A stretch of 5,470 nt of DNA from Acidobacteriota bacterium (GCA_011773795.1 WVWW01000119.1:1-5470), one strand, 5' to 3'. Positions 1-5,470 are shown, counted from the stretch's first letter. Notes: generated from the letters alone by a model not told the origin. Translations and numbers: made by a program.

Positions 1-1
1 C

Positions 2-253
2 GATCTCGTCTGCGCAGTCCGGGACGCTACGGGGAATCCGTTCGACCTCTCCGCCTATATCGACGAGGAAACCGCCATCGTCACGTCCAAGTCGGTCGCC
101 GGCCGCGATATCCGGGTGCTGGAGCGGCCGGGACTTTGGAACGGAGCGATGGCAGGCTGGAACACGATCTTCGTGGAGGTCCCGCTCGAGACCTTCACAC
201 CGGTCAAGTCCGTGCTCGACCTGCTGCGTCCGGAGCATCAGCCGCCTTCGTAG
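2..253 (+). CDS. C-terminal fragment of a DUF4301-like protein (5' end outside window)
   Basis: An open frame runs in from the left edge with no stop and ends at TAG 251-253, giving the last 83 residues of a protein. The tail contains LWNGAMAGWNTIFVEVP followed by TFTPVKSVLDLLRPEHQ. From memory this closely matches the conserved C-terminus of the DUF4301 family, typically written as LWNGAM..W.T.FVEVP...F.PVK.V.DLLRPEHQ. The family has no function that I can state with confidence, so none is assigned. The gene runs convergently toward the ABC-transporter ATPase, with only 13 bp between the two stop codons, and no clear intrinsic terminator is visible there. The coding frame is well supported by amino-acid composition and by its end just before the converging gene. 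The family name is recalled and was not searched. Confidence 0.6.
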   Translation, partial: DLVCAVRDATGNPFDLSAYIDEETAIVTSKSVAGRDIRVLERPGLWNGAMAGWNTIFVEVPLETFTPVKSVLDLLRPEHQPPS

Positions 254-266
254 GCATCGCGCCCTT

Positions 267-1079
267 CTAGTCCTCTCGCAGCTTGCGCTGCGCGCGCCCG
301 CTCAAAGGAAGGACGAGCAGCTTGCCCGTCAGCGTGTTGGTGTCGACGTAGACCTCGGTCTCGAACACCCCGGTCAGGTTGGCGTAGGTGAACACCTCGT
401 CGGTCGGCCCTGACGCGGCGACCCGGCCCTCGCGGAGCAACACGATCCGATCGCAGTATTCCGCGGCGAGATTCAGGTCGTGCAGGACCGACAGGACGGC
501 AACGTCTTGCTCCCGTGCTTGCTGCCGCACGAGGTCGTACAGCTCGACCTGGTGACGGATGTCGAGGAAGCTCGCCGGCTCGTCGAGCAGCAGCACCCGC
601 GGTTGCTGCGTCAGCGCCCGTGCGAAGACCACCCGTTGCCGTTCTCCCGCGGACAGCTCGTGGATCGGCCGGTCGGCAAACTCGGCGGCCCCGCAGCGCT
701 CGAGGGCCTCGCGTGCGAGCCCGACGTCGGCCTCGGATTCGAATGCGAGTCCGGCGAGGTGCGGATGCCGGCCCATCAGTACGATCTCCAGCACGGTGAA
801 GGGAAAGCCGAAACGGGGCTCCTGCGGGACGACCGCAACGGCTCGGGCAAGGTCACGTTGCGAGGTCGTCGCGACGTCGAGCCCTGTCACGCGCACGCGG
901 CCGTTGTAGCCCGCGAGCGCGCCGCTGACGACCCGGATCAGGGTGGACTTGCCCGAGCCGTTGGGCCCGATCAGCCCGACGATCTCGCCCGGTGCGACCG
1001 TGAGATCGATTCCCTCGAGCGCGGGGCGATTCCCGTAGGCGAAGCTCAGCCCGCCGACCTCGATCGCGTCAGAAGCCAT
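267..1079 (-). CDS. ABC importer ATP-binding protein, BtuD/FhuC/HmuV type
   Basis: This is the cytoplasmic ATPase of a metal-chelate importer (cobalamin, heme or ferric siderophore class), 270 residues, the usual length for the family. Walker A GPNGSGKST lies at residues 38-46, the Q-loop VVPQEP at 83-88 and the ABC signature LSAGE at 142-146 (Ala in place of the usual second Gly position). Walker B VLLLDE is at 162-167, the D-loop SFLD at 170-173 and the H-loop histidine near 200 in LSVLHDLN. The GFPFTVLEIVLMGRHPH segment after the Q-loop is typical of the BtuD/FecE subgroup. The ATG start at 1079 has a GGAG Shine-Dalgarno six bases upstream. It overlaps the end of the permease gene by 11 bp, which implies translational coupling. 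It is the last gene of the importer operon. The exact substrate cannot be read from the ATPase. Confidence 0.95.
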   Translation of the reverse strand: MASDAIEVGGLSFAYGNRPALEGIDLTVAPGEIVGLIGPNGSGKSTLIRVVSGALAGYNGRVRVTGLDVATTSQRDLARAVAVVPQEPRFGFPFTVLEIVLMGRHPHLAGLAFESEADVGLAREALERCGAAEFADRPIHELSAGERQRVVFARALTQQPRVLLLDEPASFLDIRHQVELYDLVRQQAREQDVAVLSVLHDLNLAAEYCDRIVLLREGRVAASGPTDEVFTYANLTGVFETEVYVDTNTLTGKLLVLPLSGRAQRKLRED

Positions 1080-2103
1080 GGCTCGCTCCGCGCCGGCGCA
1101 GCAACAACAGGAAGAAGGGACCGCCGACGAGCGCGGTGACCACGCCCACGGGCAGCTCGTTCGGGGCCGTCAGGGTGCGCGCCAACGTATCCGCCAGCAC
1201 CAGGAACGCGGCGCCGCCGAGGAAGCTCACGGGCAACAGCAGCCGGTGATCGGGACCCAGCCACAGCCGCAGCAGGTGCGGCACGACGAGACCGACGAAG
1301 CCGATCAGCCCGGCCATCGCCACGGCGATCCCGGTCAGCAGCGCGCCGAGGATGAACGTGCGGCGCTTGAGCCGCTCCGTGTCGACCCCGAGCTGGGTGG
1401 CGCCCTCCTCGCCGGTCGAGAGTGCGTTGAACGCCCGGCCGTGCGAAAACAACAGGGTGGCGGGGATCAGGATCGCGACGGCCAGCAGGCCGATCCAGTC
1501 CATCGGCATTTCGCGCACCCGCCCCATCAGGTAGAAGACGATCGCGTGCAGCTCTTCGAGCGAGGCGACGCTCTGGATGAAGTAGATCAGCGCCGCGCTG
1601 AACGCGTTGAAGATCGCTCCGGTGAGCAGCACCGTGTAGACGGTCAGCCGGCCGCCGACGGTGGCGATCCGCTCGATCAGGACGAGAGCCCCGAGCGCTC
1701 CCGCGAACGCGAACAAGGGCACGACCAGGGGCTGCGGGATCAGGGCCGCGAGCGCCGGAAGCTCGATCAGGGTCAGAGCAACGACACCGCCGATGCTCGC
1801 CCCACCCGACACGCCCAACACGTAAGGATCCGCGAGCGGGTTGCGCAACAGCGCCTGAAAGCTGACTCCGGCGATCGACAGCGCGCCCCCGAGCAACGCG
1901 GCGACCAGCACGCGCGGGACGCGGATCTGAAACAGGATCGCCTGATGCCGCTCGCTCAGGCCCTGATTCCACAGGTCGGCGAGGGACACCTCGCCGGATC
2001 CGAAACTGACCCCGATCGCCAGCGCCGCCAGCAGCAGCGCCAGGAAACCGAGACAGCACAGCGTCAGCCGGCGCGCGGTCAGCAAGGGGCGAGTCCGTCT
2101 CAC
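1069..2103 (-). CDS. FecCD/BtuC-family ABC importer permease
   Basis: This is an inner-membrane permease of the FecCD family (PF01032), 344 residues, as expected for these roughly 10-helix subunits that work as homodimers. After a basic N-terminus (RRTRP) and a first hydrophobic helix at about 13-32 comes the family hallmark RVPR at 61-64. It is followed by the segment at about 82-102 with FQALLRNPLADP and VLGVSGGA. The C-terminal half has GFVGLVVPHLLRLWLG, the conserved helix and coupling loop that contacts the ATPase, and then the DTLART and LPVGVVTALVGGPFFL motifs. The start is GTG at 2101-2103, one base past the binding-protein stop. No strong Shine-Dalgarno precedes it, so initiation probably depends on coupling. 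The ATG at 2106-2108 is out of frame and meets a stop after one further codon. Its 3' end overlaps the ATPase gene. Confidence 0.94.
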   Translation of the reverse strand: MRRTRPLLTARRLTLCCLGFLALLLAALAIGVSFGSGEVSLADLWNQGLSERHQAILFQIRVPRVLVAALLGGALSIAGVSFQALLRNPLADPYVLGVSGGASIGGVVALTLIELPALAALIPQPLVVPLFAFAGALGALVLIERIATVGGRLTVYTVLLTGAIFNAFSAALIYFIQSVASLEELHAIVFYLMGRVREMPMDWIGLLAVAILIPATLLFSHGRAFNALSTGEEGATQLGVDTERLKRRTFILGALLTGIAVAMAGLIGFVGLVVPHLLRLWLGPDHRLLLPVSFLGGAAFLVLADTLARTLTAPNELPVGVVTALVGGPFFLLLLRRRGASHGF

Positions 2104-2104
2104 G

Positions 2105-2950
2105 TCATTGGTCCGTCGTCTGCGGGAACGTGCCGGGGTGGATCAACTCGGTCATCGCGTGAGCCATCTCGGGCAGCCGGATGCCGGGGATGACCAGCAC
2201 ATCCGGTTCCACACGATAAACGCTACCGTCACGAACCGCAGGCAGGAACGGCCACCGGGCCCAGTATTCGGCGTCTCCCGAGGTGTCGACGATCACCTCG
2301 GGCCTACGTTCCAGCACGGCCTCGACGGAAAACTGCTGGTACGGCGCGGTGGCGTCGTGGGCGACGTTGGTGCCCGCCCCCAGCCGAATCAGCTCGTCGA
2401 CATGCGAGCCCGGCCCCGCGACGTACAGCGGGTCGCGACCGACGACGAACAGCACGCTCCTGCGCGGGAGACTCTCCGTGGCGGCGCGGACCTGTTCCAG
2501 TCCGTGGCGAATCTCGGTTGCGATCTCCTCCGCGCGGCTTTCACGGTCGAACACCACGCCCAGCCGCTGCAGTGAGGAGAACACCCCTGCGAAGGTGCTG
2601 GTGTCGAGCGATTCGACGGCGACACCGAGGCGTTCGAGACGTTCGTGGCCGCCCGCCGCGGCGACGCTCGCGGTGTTGAGTACCAGGTCGCTCTCGAGCT
2701 CGACGATCCGCTCGAGATCCGGGCGGTCGAAGCTACCCGCCGATTCAAGCTCGGCCAGCGCCTCCGGCCAAGGTCCGTGCGAACCGACCGCGACGACGCG
2801 ATCGGCCAGCCCCAGCGCCACCAGAACCTCCGCGGCCGAAGGCGCGAACACGACGACGCGTTGGGGCGTGTCGCGGCTCTCACTTGTAGGCTCGACGGCG
2901 GCGCAGCCCGCGGCCAGCGCGAGCGCCAGCACCGGAATGAGGCGCTTCAA
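2105..2950 (-). CDS. BtuF-like substrate-binding lipoprotein of the ABC importer (TTG start)
   Basis: This is the extracytoplasmic binding protein (PF01497, Peripla_BP_2) that delivers substrate to the permease and ATPase encoded downstream; 281 residues with the start chosen here. The N-terminus MKRLIPVLALALAAGC is a lipoprotein signal with acylatable Cys16. The -3 residue is Ala rather than the commoner Leu. The family pattern follows: RVVVFAPSAAEVLVALGLADRV at about 31-52, FDRPDLERIVELESDLVL at about 74-91, a long connecting helix around 137-160, then VDELIRLGAGTNVA (184-197), FSVEAVLERRPEVIV (207-221) and a C-terminal helix. TTG at 2950-2948 is the only sensible start before the signal peptide, and an AGAAGG Shine-Dalgarno sits seven bases upstream. 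The TTG overlaps the TGA stop of the AI-2E-family gene as TTGA. Cobalamin is a reasonable guess for the ligand, but heme or ferric siderophore fits the family equally well. Confidence 0.92.
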   Translation of the reverse strand: MKRLIPVLALALAAGCAAVEPTSESRDTPQRVVVFAPSAAEVLVALGLADRVVAVGSHGPWPEALAELESAGSFDRPDLERIVELESDLVLNTASVAAAGGHERLERLGVAVESLDTSTFAGVFSSLQRLGVVFDRESRAEEIATEIRHGLEQVRAATESLPRRSVLFVVGRDPLYVAGPGSHVDELIRLGAGTNVAHDATAPYQQFSVEAVLERRPEVIVDTSGDAEYWARWPFLPAVRDGSVYRVEPDVLVIPGIRLPEMAHAMTELIHPGTFPQTTDQ

Positions 2951-4014
2951 GCGGAGGCCTTCTTGGGGTTCTTTTCCTTGGCCGGTGCGGGGCCCAGCAG
3001 GATCGCGATCCAGCGCAGGTCCTCGGTGTTCTCGAGCATGATCTTGACGATCATCGTCAGCGGCACCGAGAGCAGCATGCCGACCGGTCCCCAGACCCAG
3101 CCCCAGAAGACCAGCGAGAGGAACACGACCAGCGTCGACAGGCCGACCTTGCGCCCGACGAGGTAGGGTTCGATCACGTTGCCGAACACGACGTTGACGG
3201 CGACGAAGAGGATCGCGACGACCAACGCCTGCACCGGGCCAAGTTGCACCAGGGTCAACAGCACCGGCGGCACCGCCGCGATGATCGAACCCAGGTTCGG
3301 GATGTAGTTCAACACGAACGCCAGCGAGGCCCACAGGAACGCGAAATCCACGCCGACGATCCACAGCCCGATCCCGATGCAGGTGCCGGTGGCCAGGCTG
3401 ATGACCGTCTTGGCGCGTAGATACTGCTGGATCTCCGACTTGATCTTCTCGTAGCGCTCGGAATTGCGCCGGTCTCCAAAGGCTTTCTGCAGCTTCGCCG
3501 GGATCCCGGCGGCCTCGAACAGAACGAAGACGATCGTCAGCAGCACGAGGAACATGTTCGACAGCGCGGTCGCGATGCCCCTCAGGCCTGCCTGGGCGTA
3601 CTCCCACACGCGATCGGGATTGACGAGATCCTGGAAAGCTTCCTGGGAGACGGGGAGCCCGATCTTCTCGAGTTGGGCGATCGCCCCACCCGAGATCTCC
3701 TCGAGCCGCTCGCGGTACTTCGGGATCTCGTCGCCGATCTGTGCGACGGAACCGCCGATCATGACGCCGAGGCCGACGACGATGCTCAGCGCAAGGATCA
3801 ACGTCAGCAGCACCGCGACCCCGGTCGGGACCTTCTTGTCCTGCATCCAGTTGAGCAGCGGTAGCGTGACCATCGCGAGGAACATCGCCAGCAGGAAAGG
3901 CAGGATCAGCGATTTTGCGGCCTGCAGCCCCGCGATCACGATGATCAACGAAGCGGCGATCAGCAACGCGCGCCCGCCGCCGCCCAAGTCCCCCTGCACC
4001 GCCGAGTCGTTCAC
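2947..4014 (-). CDS. AI-2E/PerM-family transporter
   Basis: This is a polytopic inner-membrane protein of the AI-2E transporter family (PF01594), 355 residues from the start chosen here. Hydrophobic helices appear at about 16-30, 35-53 and 62-87. A mostly soluble, charged region follows at about 95-145, then a helix at 146-168, and a C-terminal block of helices from 203 to about 341. Family hallmarks are NYIPNLGS (236-243), NVIEPYLVGRKVGLS (279-293) and GPVGMLLSVPLT (309-320). The tail AKEKNPKK is basic and cytoplasmic. An upstream in-frame GTG at 4027-4029 is possible, adding five residues. However, the GGGAGG Shine-Dalgarno at 4020-4025 is five bases from the GTG at 4012-4014 and lies inside the longer version, so the shorter start is preferred. 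Family members have varied roles (autoinducer-2 export, Na+/H+ exchange), so the substrate is unknown. The stop overlaps the binding-protein start. Confidence 0.93.
   Translation of the reverse strand: MNDSAVQGDLGGGGRALLIAASLIIVIAGLQAAKSLILPFLLAMFLAMVTLPLLNWMQDKKVPTGVAVLLTLILALSIVVGLGVMIGGSVAQIGDEIPKYRERLEEISGGAIAQLEKIGLPVSQEAFQDLVNPDRVWEYAQAGLRGIATALSNMFLVLLTIVFVLFEAAGIPAKLQKAFGDRRNSERYEKIKSEIQQYLRAKTVISLATGTCIGIGLWIVGVDFAFLWASLAFVLNYIPNLGSIIAAVPPVLLTLVQLGPVQALVVAILFVAVNVVFGNVIEPYLVGRKVGLSTLVVFLSLVFWGWVWGPVGMLLSVPLTMIVKIMLENTEDLRWIAILLGPAPAKEKNPKKASA
2958..2963 (-). promoter_or_regulatory. Ribosome binding site for the TTG start of the binding protein
   Basis: AGAAGG reads on the minus strand at 2963-2958, seven bases before TTG 2950-2948. 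It lies inside the 3' end of the AI-2E-family coding sequence. This is the feature that makes the rare TTG start credible, together with the signal peptide that begins right after it. Confidence 0.55.
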
Positions 4015-4019
4015 GTTTT

Positions 4020-4025
4020 CCTCCC
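4020..4025 (-). promoter_or_regulatory. Ribosome binding site that fixes the AI-2E-family start
   Basis: GGGAGG reads on the minus strand at 4025-4020, five bases before GTG 4014-4012. The alternative GTG at 4029-4027 lies upstream of this site and has no ribosome binding site of its own, so the downstream GTG is preferred. A 5-bp inverted repeat, CTCAC at 4039-4035 and GTGAG at 4029-4025 (minus-strand reading), abuts this site and could modestly affect its access. Confidence 0.65.
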
Positions 4026-4044
4026 TCACGGCCAGTGAGCGGCC

Positions 4045-4056
4045 ACACTATATAAC
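4045..4056 (-). promoter_or_regulatory. Possible promoter -10 region ahead of the transporter operon
   Basis: A 10-base all-or-nearly-A/T patch stands out in GC-rich DNA: the minus strand reads GTTATATAGTGT from 4056 to 4045, offering TTATAT or TATAGT as a -10 box. It sits about 35 bp before the AI-2E-family start and just after the RuBisCO-like stop. The nearest -35-like hexamer, TTGAAA at 4082-4077, is 21-24 bp away, longer than the ideal 17. It could be an internal promoter for the four-gene transporter operon, or the operon could be read through from the RuBisCO-like gene. Confidence 0.35.
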
Positions 4057-4078
4057 GATGGGAGGGCCGATTCGGGTT

Positions 4079-5209
4079 TCAACTCGTCGCCAGCTTGATC
4101 TGATCGACGAGACGGCGCGTAGCGCTCGTCAGATCGTCCTGGCCGTACAGGCTGCCCCCGATCAACAGCATCGTGTCGGCACCGTATTGCGCGATCCAGT
4201 GGGGCACGATCTTGACGTCAATACCGCCGCCGGGCACCGGGAAGGCGGGCAAGATCTTTCCGAGATCGCGTCGCAATCGATCGTTGATCGCCCGGCAGAT
4301 CCGATCGTCGAACGGAAAGCGTCCCCCGACGTTGGGGTAGATCACTCCGTCGGCCCCGAGGATGCGAAACAGGTCGCCCAGCAGGATTTCGGGAAGGATT
4401 CCGTGGCTCGCGCCGAAAAATGCTCCGCTCAGCGCGGGGTGGGCCAGCACCGCCAGGTCGTCCTCTCGCGCCAGCCGCTGCAGGCTGTCCAGGCCGGCGA
4501 GAAGGGGAGATACGAGCACACCCCGGCAACCGGCGCCGCGGGCCGTCTCCACACGATCCATCAGCCGCGAAGCCGGGCCGGTGACGTTGGGGAAGTACAG
4601 CGTGTTCCCGCCGGTCGAGTCGTTCGCCTTCGCGACCGCCTCGCGGCACCGGCGCACCCGCTCGTCGAACGGCGCGCTCGGTTGATCCGTCAGGCCGTGA
4701 TCGTCCTTGATCAGATCGATGCCGCCGTCGGCGAAGCGATAGCACAGCTCGGCCAGCTCCTCCGCGGACAGCCCGACCGGTTTGAGCGCCGCGCACAGCA
4801 ACGGTCGCTCGGGCTCGACGCCGGCCATCTTCCGCAATCCCCGGACGCCGTGGGCCGGTCCGCCGAACCGCTCGAGGAGCGTCGTCGGCCACTCGACGTC
4901 GGTGATGACGATGCCTTGTTTCAGCGAGATGTTGCCGAACATTACGTTGGCGAGCTGCGCCGCGTCGTCGCCGATCCACTCCGGCGAGTAGGAGATCACG
5001 GCGGTCCAGCTACGCGCGGGGCCCGGCTCGACGGATTCGATCCGCCCCACGACCGCCTCCGTGATGGCTTCCCCGACGCAGGAGGGCGGGAGTTCCACCG
5101 TCTGCTCGTAGGCGATGTCCTCGGCCTTGTCCCGGGGTGTTTCGCCTTCAACGCAGAGCAGGCGGTAGGTCACCCGCAGCCGGTCGTCCGCACTGAATCC
5201 GGCGCCCAT
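4079..5209 (-). CDS. RuBisCO-like protein (form IV large-subunit homologue)
   Basis: 376 residues, shorter than true RuBisCO large subunits (about 450-480). The N-terminal domain runs from about 10 to 115, with FGN at 91-93 (N93 aligns with RuBisCO Asn123). It is followed by a C-terminal barrel. FGGPAHGVRGLR (115-126) and LKPVGLS (142-148) match the RuBisCO segments before and at Lys175 (K143 here). GGIDLIKDDH (162-171) carries the lysine equivalent to the carbamylated Lys201 (K168) and the Asp203 equivalent (D170), but the third metal ligand Glu204 is His171. Also changed are Lys177 (deleted), Arg295 (Pro258), His327 (Ile290), loop-6 Lys334 (Arg297) and Ser379 (Gly327). His257 retains His294. 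It should therefore not fix CO2. Related proteins act as enolases or isomerases in methionine salvage, or in apionate-type sugar-acid breakdown. Start ATG 5207-5209 has GGAGG four bases upstream. The frame stays open further upstream, but that part lacks homology and a ribosome site. The gene is divergent from AdoMet decarboxylase. Confidence 0.93.
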   Translation of the reverse strand: MGAGFSADDRLRVTYRLLCVEGETPRDKAEDIAYEQTVELPPSCVGEAITEAVVGRIESVEPGPARSWTAVISYSPEWIGDDAAQLANVMFGNISLKQGIVITDVEWPTTLLERFGGPAHGVRGLRKMAGVEPERPLLCAALKPVGLSAEELAELCYRFADGGIDLIKDDHGLTDQPSAPFDERVRRCREAVAKANDSTGGNTLYFPNVTGPASRLMDRVETARGAGCRGVLVSPLLAGLDSLQRLAREDDLAVLAHPALSGAFFGASHGILPEILLGDLFRILGADGVIYPNVGGRFPFDDRICRAINDRLRRDLGKILPAFPVPGGGIDVKIVPHWIAQYGADTMLLIGGSLYGQDDLTSATRRLVDQIKLATS

Positions 5210-5300
5210 CGCACCTCCGAAAAGTCGCTCGCGGATAGGTTCTAACATGCCCGGGCGAGAGGGGGGCGATTGTGGCAGAATCCGTCCGGGTTCCAAGACG
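5210..5300. promoter_or_regulatory. Divergent intergenic region between the RuBisCO-like and AdoMet decarboxylase genes
   Basis: These 91 bp must hold the promoters of both divergent genes. On the minus strand, TTGGAA (5296-5291) and CACAAT (5274-5269) are separated by 16 bp. Each has four of six consensus bases and could serve the RuBisCO-like gene. An 8-bp perfect palindrome GCCCGGGC lies at 5249-5256, between this -10 and the RuBisCO-like start, and could be an operator, though short GC palindromes are common in such DNA. No convincing plus-strand promoter was found. The region's role follows from gene orientation; the individual boxes are weak. Confidence 0.4.
5213..5218 (-). promoter_or_regulatory. 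Ribosome binding site that fixes the RuBisCO-like start
   Basis: GGAGGT reads on the minus strand at 5218-5213, with four bases between GGAGG and ATG 5209-5207. The other in-frame ATG, at 5248-5246, has no purine-rich sequence ahead of it. This supports the 376-residue form over longer versions. Confidence 0.7.
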
Positions 5301-5470
5301 ATGTCCAACGGATTCTTCGAAGGCACCGAGAAAAAGGTCGAGCTGGCCGTTTCTGCCGGGACGCCCGATCTGCGCTCGCTGGGCGAGCAACGCTGGGGCG
5401 AGATCGTGCGTGCGGCGGGGGCCAACGTGATCTCGAGGCTCTCCACGGAGAGCTGCGACGCCTACCTTCT
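5301..5470 (+). CDS. S-adenosylmethionine decarboxylase proenzyme, eukaryotic type (N-terminus, truncated by window edge)
   Basis: The first 56 codons begin MSNGFFEGTEKKVEL and continue through DLRSLGEQRWGEIV and RLSTESCDAYL. This matches the human AMD1 N-terminus (MEAAHFFEGTEK, a DLR...W..ILKD-like stretch, then EAYVLSESS). Glu7 and Glu10 correspond to human Glu8 and Glu11, and Phe6 to human Phe7, residues at the active site. In the family, the proenzyme cleaves itself at a serine in the SESS motif to make the catalytic pyruvoyl group. The window ends two to three residues before where that motif should lie. The enzyme decarboxylates AdoMet to supply the aminopropyl donor for spermidine and spermine. 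Start ATG 5301 matches the family length. An in-frame ATG at 5247 would add 18 residues of low-complexity character and is less likely. No strong Shine-Dalgarno is visible. Most bacteria use the sequence-unrelated SpeD form. Confidence 0.88.
   Translation, partial: MSNGFFEGTEKKVELAVSAGTPDLRSLGEQRWGEIVRAAGANVISRLSTESCDAYL

Noticed and set aside
277..292. Perfect 6-bp stem with TTGC loop (CGCAGC / GCTGCG) just past the DUF4301-like stop, considered as a terminator
   Set aside because: There is no following T-run on either strand, it sits inside the ATPase coding sequence, and short GC stems are common by chance here.
1078..2193. A 371-codon plus-strand frame opposite the permease gene
   Set aside because: The translation is dominated by Gln, Arg, Asp and Glu, the mirror of a Leu/Ala-rich membrane protein. 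It is a shadow of the permease.
2951..4048. Extension of the binding-protein frame upstream of its TTG to position 4048
   Set aside because: This part reads as Arg/Asp/Gly-rich out-of-frame sequence over the AI-2E-family gene. The signal peptide and ribosome site place the true start at 2950.
4079..5209. True CO2-fixing RuBisCO
   Set aside because: Lys177, Glu204, Arg295, His327, Lys334 and Ser379 equivalents are missing or substituted, the protein is short, and no small-subunit gene is adjacent.
3464..5245. A 593-codon plus-strand open frame spanning the AI-2E-family and RuBisCO-like genes
   Set aside because: It lies antisense to two well-supported genes and crosses their intergenic gap. 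Its translation is rich in Arg, Ser and Ala with no recognisable domain, as expected from GC-biased third positions.
5210..5446. N-terminal extension of the RuBisCO-like protein to ATG 5446
   Set aside because: The extra 79 residues have no RuBisCO similarity, overlap the AdoMet decarboxylase gene in antisense, and lack a ribosome site. The GGAGG before 5209 fits the shorter protein.

Overview
The window is GC-rich and gene-dense. Its start codons include GTG and TTG, gene overlaps are tight, and Shine-Dalgarno (SD) sequences are good. It looks like a Gram-negative-type bacterium with a large high-GC genome, but the sequence alone does not settle the phylum. There are no tRNAs, rRNAs, insertion sequences, CRISPR arrays or long repeats, and no stretch of more than 100 bases lacks a gene.

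Layout: (1) Positions 2-253 (+) hold the 3' end of a gene resembling the DUF4301 family. (2) Positions 267-2950 (-), read right to left, hold a complete binding-protein-dependent ABC importer of the BtuFCD / FecBCD class: substrate-binding lipoprotein, FecCD-type permease, ATPase. (3) Positions 2947-4014 (-) hold an AI-2E/PerM-family membrane protein. Its stop overlaps the TTG start of the binding protein, so these four genes look like one translationally coupled operon. (4) Positions 4079-5209 (-) hold a RuBisCO-like protein (RLP, form IV). It keeps the fold signatures and the carbamylated-lysine motif but has lost several residues needed for CO2 fixation. (5) Positions 5301-5470 (+), cut by the window edge, hold the N-terminus of an S-adenosylmethionine decarboxylase of the eukaryotic (human AMD1-like) type, divergent from the RLP gene across 91 bp.

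The most interesting part is the right end. Decarboxylated AdoMet is the aminopropyl donor for spermidine, and each transfer releases 5'-methylthioadenosine (MTA). Some form IV RLPs act in MTA/methionine salvage. A divergent AdoMet decarboxylase/RLP pair could therefore couple MTA production to its recycling. However, the active-site residues of this RLP (KDDH in place of KDDE, and a PNxGGRF loop 6) also resemble RLP clades that I recall being tied to sugar-acid (apionate) catabolism. Its reaction is therefore unknown from sequence alone. The importer next door may carry cobalamin, heme or a ferric siderophore. If it carries cobalamin, it would support B12-dependent methionine synthase, but that link is speculative.
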